A DNA stretch of 60,286 bases, taken from Elusimicrobiota bacterium (GTDB lineage: Bacteria; Elusimicrobiota; Elusimicrobia; UBA1565; UBA9628). The position numbers and the translations under genes are program-made. The stretch is from contig JACQWX010000092.1 of the NCBI GenBank assembly GCA_016209035.1, positions 1 through 60,286 of the forward strand. The letters are read 5' to 3'. The notes beneath the pieces were generated by a model. It did not search any database and was not told the DNA's origin. It worked only from the letters and a program-made list of their open reading frames with translations. Position 1 is the stretch's first letter, and each line of letters begins with the position of its first letter. Positions 17,794 through 24,874 of this stretch are shown piece by piece.

Positions 17794-19197
17794 TCACAGA
17801 GCCCACTTGTAGGTGAACATCGTCGAGATCTTGTTGTTGGTGTAGCCGTAGCTCTCGATGTTAGCCAACGACCGGAAGTACTCGTAGCTGGCGGTCCAGG
17901 TGAAGCCGGACATCGGCTTCCAGAACAGGCTCATCGGCAGGCCGAAGGTGGCCCGGCCGCGGATCGTCTCGTCCCTGCGGGCGTTCCGGCTGAGGATGAC
18001 CTCGGCCCGGTCGTAGAAGTCGAAGCTCCAGGCGGCGGAGCCGAGCATGAACATGCCCTTGCCCAGCAGCCAGGTGTGGCTCAGGGTCATGGCTTCCCGG
18101 TTGAAGCTGTTGAACGGCACCTGCGTCGCGGAGCGGGAATGGTCGAAACCCAGCGAAAGCCTGTGGGCCGGGGAAAGGCCGACGTTGAGGCCCGCGCCGA
18201 TGTTGAACTTGTCCCCGGACCGCTGAGGCCCGGTCGGGACGACCTGGGTGCGGTTGTACTCCTGGTGGCCGTAGCCCATGTCGAAGTAGGAGCTGACGGT
18301 CTTCGAGAACTTGCGCTCGAAGCGCGCCTTGGCCTCGTGGCCCCGCATGTAGGTGGTCTGGGCCAAGAGGAGGTGGGTGACGCCGAAGGACGGGGTGAGC
18401 TCGCCCCAGCGGCCCTTGAGCTTGAACCCGACGTCGGCGCCGTAGACCTGGAGGTTCAGGTTGCTCATGTCGGCCTGCTCGCTGCGGTAGTAGCTCAAGC
18501 CGGCGAAGACCTTGTGCCCGGCCTGGAACCCGAGGTCGTAGTCAGCGTCGATGTTGGCCATCATGACCGCCGCGATGTCGCTCTGGCGGGTGCCGGTGAA
18601 GAGCGCGATGGGCGTGTCCAGGAAGAGGCGCCTGCCCGTCGCGGGAGCGGCGTTCCTGTTCTCGTCGTAGTCGAGGCCCGAGCCCACCAGGAAGCTCAAG
18701 CGCGCGCGGCGGCGGCGGCTTCGGATCTGGGAGATGTAGTCATTGAGCTCGGCGCGCAGGCTCGCGGGCATCTCCTCCTTCTTGAGCTCGGCAAGGAGGC
18801 GCTCCGACTCCTCGAGGTTGTCGAGCCGGTAGAGGATGACGGCGTAGAGGAGCTTGACCTTGGGCAGGTCCTTCTTGACCATGAGGATGCGCTCCAAGGT
18901 CGAGGCGGCGGCGCGCAGGTCCCCCCGGCCCACCCTGGAGAGGGCGTAGCGGTAGTTGAGCTCGATGTTGTCGGGGTCGGCCATCACCTGCTCATAGGTG
19001 ACCTCGGGGCCGGCTTGGGCGGCCTCGCGCCTGCGGGTCTCGTCCACGGTCTTGTCGATCTCGGCCTGCGCCTCCTTGCGGCGCTCGGGCTCGGCCACCT
19101 GCTGCTGGATGTCCCGCACCTCCGGCGGAGGGTTCTGCTGGGCCCAAAGCGCGGAGGATGACAGGAACGCGATGAGGAAAAGGGGAGCTTTTGTCAT
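17794..19197 (-). CDS. TPR plus outer-membrane beta-barrel protein (SLAM-like)
   Basis: A 467-residue exported protein: signal peptide (LFLIAFLSSSALWAQ), an acidic/basic helical stretch, TPR-like helices at about 60-165, then a C-terminal barrel of alternating amphipathic strands ending in FTYKWAL. The TPR-plus-barrel layout and SGLDYDENRN entry match surface lipoprotein assembly modifier/DUF560-type proteins, which move cargo to the cell surface. The next gene, 7 bp downstream, is the giant FecR repeat protein, a possible cargo. ATG 19197 is chosen because the signal peptide starts there and a TACAAT box precedes it. Family call is by architecture, not by close similarity. Confidence 0.65.
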   Translation of the reverse strand: MTKAPLFLIAFLSSSALWAQQNPPPEVRDIQQQVAEPERRKEAQAEIDKTVDETRRREAAQAGPEVTYEQVMADPDNIELNYRYALSRVGRGDLRAAASTLERILMVKKDLPKVKLLYAVILYRLDNLEESERLLAELKKEEMPASLRAELNDYISQIRSRRRRARLSFLVGSGLDYDENRNAAPATGRRLFLDTPIALFTGTRQSDIAAVMMANIDADYDLGFQAGHKVFAGLSYYRSEQADMSNLNLQVYGADVGFKLKGRWGELTPSFGVTHLLLAQTTYMRGHEAKARFERKFSKTVSSYFDMGYGHQEYNRTQVVPTGPQRSGDKFNIGAGLNVGLSPAHRLSLGFDHSRSATQVPFNSFNREAMTLSHTWLLGKGMFMLGSAAWSFDFYDRAEVILSRNARRDETIRGRATFGLPMSLFWKPMSGFTWTASYEYFRSLANIESYGYTNNKISTMFTYKWAL

Positions 19198-19206
19198 AGG
19201 GGTGAG

Positions 19207-19212
19207 ATTGTA
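19207..19212 (-). promoter_or_regulatory. -10 box of barrel/FecR/cyclase operon
   Basis: TACAAT, 9 nt before the ATG at 19197, with no evident Shine-Dalgarno sequence between. It lies just outside the phosphodiesterase-like remnant. Confidence 0.4.
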
Positions 19213-19231
19213 CCAAGTTTGGCGGGGGTGC

Positions 19232-19552
19232 GTGTCTGTCTCCAGGGTCGATGCCCAGATCGGCGAGGTCGCCCAGGCCGCCGCAGAGCACAGGGCCCGC
19301 CTCATCGTGTTCTCGGACCACGGCCAGACCCCCACGGACAACTTCATCAACACCTTCGGCGAGACTCCCCAGCAGCTGCTGGACAAGCTGCATGGAGAGC
19401 TCCGGTTCTCGCATGTCTACTCCATGGGGAACGTCTACTCACGGGCCCGAGAAGGACGCCTCGACGTCGAGGAATCCGGCGACCTGGTCGTCTTCGCCCC
19501 ATACAAGGACGGCCGCGGCATCGGAAGGGCCCTGCGCGCCGTCCTTCCGTAG
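19232..19552 (+). pseudogene. C-terminal remnant of an alkaline-phosphatase-superfamily hydrolase
   Basis: About 106 residues in frame from a possible GTG. The RLIVFSDHGQTP segment is the metal-binding D-H motif of phosphodiesterase/phosphatase-fold enzymes, followed by a plausible C-terminal domain (FSHVYSMGNVYSRA, VVFAPYKDGRGIGRAL). The N-terminal two thirds, including the catalytic nucleophile, are missing: further upstream in this frame lies the barrel gene on the other strand. I read it as a truncated gene. Expression as a small protein from the GTG cannot be excluded. The rest of 19553-19596 holds only the promoter of the next gene. Confidence 0.5.
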
Positions 19553-19596
19553 GAACCTCGCCCGACCCGGCCAACAGCCCGTCGCCCCAAGTTTGT

Positions 19597-19602
19597 TACA
19601 AT
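19597..19602 (+). promoter_or_regulatory. -10 box of the nitrogenase-like/radical SAM operon
   Basis: TACAAT within an AT-rich island (GTTTGTTACAATAAAT), 8 nt before the GTG start at 19611. GAGG abuts the GTG, so initiation could be leaderless. No clear -35 hexamer. Confidence 0.45.
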
Positions 19603-19610
19603 AAATCGAG

Positions 19611-21830
19611 GTGAAGATCACCCTCGTCAACCCGCCCAACCCGGACCCGCCGCCCTCCTACTACGGGCCGCACTACGGGCTCTCCCTGCTCGGCGCCATC
19701 CTCGAGCGGGCGGGCCACGCCGTGTCCGGCCGCGATTTCGACCTCTGGCGGGAGGACGCCATGCTGGCCCAGCTGCCCGCCGTCCTGCGGGTTGAGGCTC
19801 CGGACCTGGTCGGCATCTCGTGCCTGAGCTCCAACCGCCATATCGTCCTGCGCCTGGCCGACGTCGTCAAGAGGCTCTCGCCCAAGACCACGGTCGTGGT
19901 GGGCGGACCCTTCGCGACCATCGAGCCCGGGTTCCTGCTCGACCGGTGCCGCGCGGACCTGGTCTGCATCGGGGACGGGGAGGAGACGCTCCGGGACCTG
20001 GTGGAGGCTCTCGCGGCGGGCCGCTCGGTCGCGCGAGTGCGGGGTCTGGCTCTGCGCCGCGGCAAGGCGGCGCGGCGCACCCGCTCCCGGGAGCCCTTCC
20101 TCGCGGTGGACTCGCTGCCCTATCCAGCCTTCCATCTCTTCGACGTCGCCCGGGAGCTCGAGCGCCATCGCAGGCCCGAGGCGGAGTCCCTGGCAGGCCC
20201 GGTATCGGCCGCGGGCAGGCGCTGTCTGGCCATGCACAGCGCGCTCATGGTGCTGGGGTCGCGGGGATGCGTCTACCGGTGCCTCTTCTGCCCCATGAGC
20301 CGTTTCCGCGGTCCCGTGCGCCGCCACTCCCCCGAGTACTTCGTCTCCATGGTGGAGCACCTCTGCAGGACCTACGGCCAGCGGCACATGGTCTTCGGCG
20401 ACAACTACTTCACCCTGGACCAGGACTGGGCGGCCGAGATCGCCGGGAAGATCCTCGAGAGAAGGCTCTCCCTCCAATGGATCTGCATGACCCGGCCGGA
20501 CTCGGTGAGCCCGGGCCTCCTGCGGAAGATGGGCGAGGCCGGTTGCCGCGAGATCGCCTACGGCCTCGAATCCGGCTCCCCCAAGGTCCAGCGGCTCATC
20601 GGCAAGCGCATGAAGCTCGAGCGGGTGCGCCCGGCCCTGGAGGCGACCCGCGAGGCGGGCATCTCCAGCACCCTCATGCTCATGGTCGGCAACCCGGGCG
20701 AGAGCCGCCGGACCGTGCGCGAGACGGCGGCGTTGTGCTCGCGGCTCGAGCCCGACCGGGTCTTGGTGCACACGACCAAGGTCTATCCGGGCACCGCGCT
20801 CCACGACATCGCGCGCAGGCAAGGCGTCATCCCTCCGGGCTTCTACGACCAAGACGGCCATCAGGCTCCGCCCTACACGGGCGAACACAGCCTCGCGGAG
20901 CTCAAGTCCTTGAAGGAGATGCTGCCTCCGCGCACGCTCTACCTCCGCGCCGGAGCCGGCTGCGTCAACGGCTGCTGCGGGCTGAGGAAGCCCCCGGCCG
21001 CGCCCCGGCCCGCGCCGCTCGACCGATTGTTGGCGCTCGCCTCCCTGCGCGCCGAGCGCGTGGTCCTGGGCGGCGGAGAGCCCTTCCTGAGGAAGGACAT
21101 CCCGGACATCCTCGAGAAGGGCCGGACCCTGCAGATGCACGGGCTCTGGTTCTACACCACGGCCAGGCCCTTCGCCGGGCCGGCGTCCCGCCGTTCCTTG
21201 ATGGGAGGACTGCTGGAGAGGGCGCTCCGGGAGGACGTGGCGAGGGGCGTCGTGGTCCCCTTGTTCTCTGACGATCCCAAAGAGCACGACGAGCGTTCCC
21301 TGGTCTCCGGAGCCCTGCTCCAGACCCGCCTGGGCATGACGCGCTGGAGGAACGCCGGGGGAGACCTCCACGCATGGGCCCACCTGACCCGCGGCAACGT
21401 CGGGAGGCTGGCCGGCTGGGTCCAGTGGATGGCGGACCACGGAGTCTCCAAAGCCGCGTTCCTCTTCGGCGGCTCGCCGGCCTGCTGGGGCGCGGTCCCC
21501 TGGAAGGACCTCCCGGGCATGCTGGAGGCGGCCCGGGCCTTGGAAGCCCTGCTCCCGCGGGCCGGGAGCCTGGGAGTAGCCGTCTCTGCCTTCGGCATCC
21601 CCGAGTGCCTGCTGCCGGACGACAAGGTCCCGCATGAGGAGTCGCGGTGCGTCTTCGACGAGACGCTCCCCCCGACAGGCGAGCCGGTCGCGCTCGGCGC
21701 CCTGCGCCGCGAGCGCTTCAAGGAGAAGCCCCGCGCCTGCCGCGAATGCGGGGCGAACGACCTCTGCGAGGGCGTATGGAGAGGCTATCTGGCGCTGGCC
21801 GGGGACGAGGAATTCCATGCCGTCGGATAG
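19611..21830 (+). CDS. B12-binding-type radical SAM protein with a second, degenerate radical SAM domain
   Basis: A 739-residue protein. Residues 1-150 form a cobalamin-binding-type Rossmann domain (start KITLVNPPNPDPPPSYYGPHYGLSLL split as MKITLVNPP and YGLSLLGAIL; VVVGGPFAT), lacking the DxHxxG ligand motif. Residues about 205-430 are a BchE-like radical SAM core with cluster motif CVYRCLFC (C220, C224, C227). Residues about 440-739 look like another radical SAM fold: GGGEPFLRKD is intact but the cluster motif is CVNGCC (C451, C455, C456), and a SPASM-like C710/C713/C719 ends the chain. Start is GTG. First gene of a six-gene operon with Nif-like subunits. Substrate unknown; a tetrapyrrole is an inference. 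Confidence 0.85.
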   Translation: MKITLVNPPNPDPPPSYYGPHYGLSLLGAILERAGHAVSGRDFDLWREDAMLAQLPAVLRVEAPDLVGISCLSSNRHIVLRLADVVKRLSPKTTVVVGGPFATIEPGFLLDRCRADLVCIGDGEETLRDLVEALAAGRSVARVRGLALRRGKAARRTRSREPFLAVDSLPYPAFHLFDVARELERHRRPEAESLAGPVSAAGRRCLAMHSALMVLGSRGCVYRCLFCPMSRFRGPVRRHSPEYFVSMVEHLCRTYGQRHMVFGDNYFTLDQDWAAEIAGKILERRLSLQWICMTRPDSVSPGLLRKMGEAGCREIAYGLESGSPKVQRLIGKRMKLERVRPALEATREAGISSTLMLMVGNPGESRRTVRETAALCSRLEPDRVLVHTTKVYPGTALHDIARRQGVIPPGFYDQDGHQAPPYTGEHSLAELKSLKEMLPPRTLYLRAGAGCVNGCCGLRKPPAAPRPAPLDRLLALASLRAERVVLGGGEPFLRKDIPDILEKGRTLQMHGLWFYTTARPFAGPASRRSLMGGLLERALREDVARGVVVPLFSDDPKEHDERSLVSGALLQTRLGMTRWRNAGGDLHAWAHLTRGNVGRLAGWVQWMADHGVSKAAFLFGGSPACWGAVPWKDLPGMLEAARALEALLPRAGSLGVAVSAFGIPECLLPDDKVPHEESRCVFDETLPPTGEPVALGALRRERFKEKPRACRECGANDLCEGVWRGYLALAGDEEFHAVG

Positions 21831-22797
21831 GAAGCCCTTCAACCTCGACCTCGTGGTGACGAGGGCTTGCCCCATGGCCTGCGGCTATTGCCGCATGGAC
21901 CGCCGGGGAGGGGCCATGCCGAAAGGCGTGTGGAAACGCGGCGTGGAGCTCCTCCTCAGGGAGGAAGGGCCGCTCGAGCTCCAGTTCCTGGGAGGCGAGC
22001 CTCTCGTCGAGTACGATCTGCTGCGCGATATCTCCGCCTTCGCGGCTTCGAGGGCTCTGAAAGCGGGGAAGCCCCTGAGTCGACTCGTCACGACCAACGG
22101 GTTGCTTCTCACTCCCGCTCGCTCTAGAGAGCTCGCGGAAGAGGGCTGCGGCGTGATGCTGAGCATCGACGGCGGCCGGGAAGTCCAGGCAGCCCAGCGG
22201 CCCATGGCCGGAGCCGGCTCTTGGGCCGTCCTGCGCCGCAACATGGCCGGACTGCTAGGTTCCGGGGCCCGCTTCTTCGTCAACCTCGTGGTCACCCCCG
22301 AGTCGGCCGGACGCCTCGCCGGCGGCGCCGCATTCCTCATCAAAGAGGGGGTACGCAGCCTCCAGATCGCCTATGCCCTGGGGGTCATCTGGAGCGAGGA
22401 AAGCCTGCGGACCCTGGAACGCCAACTCCGGGTGGTGAGCCTTCTGGCGGAGGACGCGCGGCCCAAGGTCGATCTCTACAACCGCCGCAACGAGGCCGAG
22501 CCCGTGCTCTTGAGCCCCCAGCACCTGGTGGACTCGGACGGCACGCTCTTCGTGGGCGTCGCCATCGTGCTCGAAGAGCTCTGGCCGGGACTCCAGAGGG
22601 CTTTCCGCGTCGGGGACGTGCGGCGCATCGAGCGGTTTCCGGGCCGAAGGATGACCCAGGCGGACCAGCTGAGGCGGCTGCGCTCGGCGAAGCTCGACCC
22701 TGCCGGCCGCGGGATCATGCTCAACAACCTGGCGGCGGGGTACAGGATCAGGAAGTTCTGGGAAGGAGAGCGCGGGAGGCAAAGCCTCCCGCGCTGA
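21817..22797 (+). CDS. Radical SAM enzyme (operon gene 2)
   Basis: A 326-residue radical SAM protein with cluster motif CPMACGYC (C18, C22, C25) at the very N-terminus and LGGEPLVEYD as the SAM-binding GGE motif. LVTTNG and VMLSIDGG are standard barrel-strand sequences. I see no complete SPASM cysteine set, so probably a single cluster. The ATG lies 14 nt inside the end of the upstream gene, implying coupled translation. The last residues (RGRQSLPR) are encoded by a strong hairpin. Its closest relatives would be anaerobic sulfatase-maturase-like enzymes; actual substrate unknown. Confidence 0.85.
   Translation: MPSDRKPFNLDLVVTRACPMACGYCRMDRRGGAMPKGVWKRGVELLLREEGPLELQFLGGEPLVEYDLLRDISAFAASRALKAGKPLSRLVTTNGLLLTPARSRELAEEGCGVMLSIDGGREVQAAQRPMAGAGSWAVLRRNMAGLLGSGARFFVNLVVTPESAGRLAGGAAFLIKEGVRSLQIAYALGVIWSEESLRTLERQLRVVSLLAEDARPKVDLYNRRNEAEPVLLSPQHLVDSDGTLFVGVAIVLEELWPGLQRAFRVGDVRRIERFPGRRMTQADQLRRLRSAKLDPAGRGIMLNNLAAGYRIRKFWEGERGRQSLPR
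22769..22795. other. Perfect hairpin at end of operon gene 2
   Basis: A 12-bp perfect stem (AGCGCGGGAGGC and its complement) around an AAA loop, overlapping the stop codon. No U-tract follows, so it is not a standard terminator; it may tune or stabilise mRNA at this gene junction, or be another inserted palindrome. Confidence 0.6.
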
Positions 22798-22800
22798 CCT

Positions 22801-24051
22801 ATGAAACGGACGACTGCGAACGCAGACACGAAGCGTCCGCGCGCGGCGCGGTCGAGGACGGAGTCCGAGCGTCACCTGCGCCATCAGGAAAAGTGTGGGC
22901 GGCAGGCGGCGCGGACGCTGGCAGGAGAACCCACCGATCTGTCGGGGCTGCTGCGGCGGCTCAAGATGCTCGGGCTCAAGGCCCAGGACCCGCTGCACAG
23001 CGCGGGCATAGGCGAGGTCTATCTCATGCTCACCATGGGCTGCAACCTGCGCTGCCGGGCCTGCTCCCTGTGGGGGACGGGCGGGGCTTGCCGCGACGCT
23101 GCTTTCCTGAAGGCCTTCTCCCGGCCGGCGCCGCTCGGGCGGTTCCTGACCCTCATCGACGAGCTGGTCGAGTTCAAGCCGGAGTATCTGAACCTCTCCG
23201 GCGGAGAGCCGCTCATGACCCGGCGCTGGGCCCCGCTGGCCGAGCGCGCCCGGGACCGCGGGCTGCGCGCCATCCTGACCACCAACGGCGTGCTGCTGGA
23301 GCGGTGCGTCGAACGGGTGGCGGACCTCTTCGACCAGGTGAGCATCTCCATCGCCTGTCCGCCGCAGCTGAGGGAGAGGCTCGGCATGGGGGCGGCCGGA
23401 CACTACCAAGCCATGATGCGGGGCTTGAAGAGCCTCGCCCGCCTGCGCGACCGCCATCCGCGCCGCAAGCCGGTCCTGCGGCTGATGTGCGAGGTCTTCG
23501 ACGCGAACGGCGAGCATCTCGTCGAGCTCATCGACGATCTGGATGAGCAAGGCGTGGTCTTCGACGAGACCCTCTTCATGCACCTCATCTTCAACGGGCC
23601 GCGGGCCCTGGCGGCGCAGAAGAAGGTCCTGGCTTCGGAGTTCGGGCTGCCCTTCCTCCTATGGAAAGGCTACGGGTACCGCCCGTGTGCCATGGATTTC
23701 GAGGCCATGGCCCGGGTCCTTGAGACCCTGCGGGAGCGCTGCCCTCGCGCGCGCTTCAGCGCCGACCTGCGGAGCGCCGAGGACCTGCGCGACTACTACC
23801 GCGGCCGCCGTGAGGCCATCGGCAGGGCCTTCTGCGACGGCCCCTGGAGGCAGGTCAACCTCTTCCCGAACGGCGACGTCTGGGCGTGCCCGGACTTCGT
23901 CTTGGGCAACATCACCGAGCAAGGCTTCGCCGATATCTGGGAGGGGCCCAAGGCCAGGGCCCTGCGCCGCAGGATCTACCGGCGGCTGTTCCCGACCTGC
24001 AGGGGCTGCTTCTCGTTCTACGAGAAAGAACAGCCGATGGGCGCCGGCTGA
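22801..24051 (+). CDS. Radical SAM enzyme with C-terminal Cys cluster (operon gene 3)
   Basis: A 416-residue protein with a basic N-terminal extension of about 70 residues, then the radical SAM core: CNLRCRAC (C81, C85, C88), LSGGEPLMTRR, LTTNGVLLE. The C-terminal part has SPASM/twitch-like features: NLFPNGDVWACPDFVLGN written as FPNGDVWACPDF, then DIWEG and TCRGCFSFYE. A large central insertion (about 240-320) is unlike simple SPASM maturases. It is 3 bp after gene 2 and 1 bp before the NifH-like gene. The N-terminal extension could be over-called, but ATG 22801 directly follows the upstream stop. Substrate unknown. Confidence 0.85.
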   Translation: MKRTTANADTKRPRAARSRTESERHLRHQEKCGRQAARTLAGEPTDLSGLLRRLKMLGLKAQDPLHSAGIGEVYLMLTMGCNLRCRACSLWGTGGACRDAAFLKAFSRPAPLGRFLTLIDELVEFKPEYLNLSGGEPLMTRRWAPLAERARDRGLRAILTTNGVLLERCVERVADLFDQVSISIACPPQLRERLGMGAAGHYQAMMRGLKSLARLRDRHPRRKPVLRLMCEVFDANGEHLVELIDDLDEQGVVFDETLFMHLIFNGPRALAAQKKVLASEFGLPFLLWKGYGYRPCAMDFEAMARVLETLRERCPRARFSADLRSAEDLRDYYRGRREAIGRAFCDGPWRQVNLFPNGDVWACPDFVLGNITEQGFADIWEGPKARALRRRIYRRLFPTCRGCFSFYEKEQPMGAG

Positions 24052-24052
24052 C

Positions 24053-24874
24053 ATGGCAAGGATCGTCATCTACGGCAAAGGCGGCATCGGCAAATCCACG
24101 GTCGCCGCTTCCTTGAGCGTCGTCTATGCGATGAAGGGTCTCAAGGTCCTGCACGTCGGCTGCGACCCCAAGCACGACTCGGCGGCCTCGCTCGTGCCGG
24201 GCGGCCTCGTCGAGACCTTCCTGCAGAAGCACCGCCGGGTCGCGGGCATCAGGGACCTCCCTCCCCTCACGGCCGAGGACATCCTGGCGCGGGGCCGGCA
24301 CGGCATCGAATGCGTGGAGGCCGGCGGGCCTGAGCCCGGCTTCGGCTGCGCGGGCCGCGGCATCGCCCTCATGCTCGAGGCCTTCGAAGGCCTCGACCTG
24401 CTCGGGTCCGGCCGCCACGATGTCGCCATCTTCGACGCGCTCGGCGACATCGTTTGCGGGGGTTTCGCCGCCCCCATGCGCAAGGGGTTCGCGGAGCTCG
24501 CAGTGGTCCTGGTCTCCGAGGAGCTGATGTCCCTATACGCGGCCAACAACCTCGCCCGGTCCATCCGCGCCTACGCGGGCGATGGAGCGCGCCTGGCGGG
24601 GCTGGTCGTGAACCTCCGGGACCCCGAGGCGGACAAGGCCAAGCCCGAGCGCTTCGCCAAGCTCCTGGGCACCAGGATCTTGGGGTTCGTCCCCCGCGAC
24701 CCGGCGGTGCGCGAGGCCGAGAACGCCCGGGCCGTGACGGCGGTCGAGCTCGTCCCGTCCTCGCCTTTCGCCAAGAGCCTGCGGTCCTTGGCCGAGACCC
24801 TCCTCAAGATCCGGCGGCAGGACTGCCCCGTCCCCACACCCATGGACGACGAGGCCTTCCGAGGGGATTGGTGA
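24053..24874 (+). CDS. NifH-like Fe protein (group IV-type paralogue)
   Basis: A 273-residue P-loop reductase. Walker A is GKGGIGKST (8-16), switch I CDPKHDS (37-43), and both cysteines that hold the inter-subunit [4Fe-4S] cluster are conserved: GGPEPGFGCAGRGI (C99) and LGDIVCGGF (C135), aligning with NifH C97 and C132. Such proteins dimerise, hydrolyse ATP and pass electrons to a NifDK-, BchNB- or CfbD-like partner. The two genes that follow encode such partners. No nifB, nifE, nifN, bch or chl genes are present, so it is not a classical nitrogenase or chlorophyll enzyme. I recall a published nitrogenase-paralogue group in groundwater Elusimicrobia with this setting. Confidence 0.93.
   Translation: MARIVIYGKGGIGKSTVAASLSVVYAMKGLKVLHVGCDPKHDSAASLVPGGLVETFLQKHRRVAGIRDLPPLTAEDILARGRHGIECVEAGGPEPGFGCAGRGIALMLEAFEGLDLLGSGRHDVAIFDALGDIVCGGFAAPMRKGFAELAVVLVSEELMSLYAANNLARSIRAYAGDGARLAGLVVNLRDPEADKAKPERFAKLLGTRILGFVPRDPAVREAENARAVTAVELVPSSPFAKSLRSLAETLLKIRRQDCPVPTPMDDEAFRGDW

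Noticed and set aside
17773-21875. Long open frames antisense to the barrel gene and the first radical SAM gene
   Set aside because: GC-rich shadow frames: composition dominated by Arg, Gly, Ala and Leu without motifs, whereas the opposite strand has clear families.
22769-22795. Rho-independent terminator inside the Nif-like operon
   Set aside because: No U-tract follows and the next gene starts 6 nt later on the same strand.
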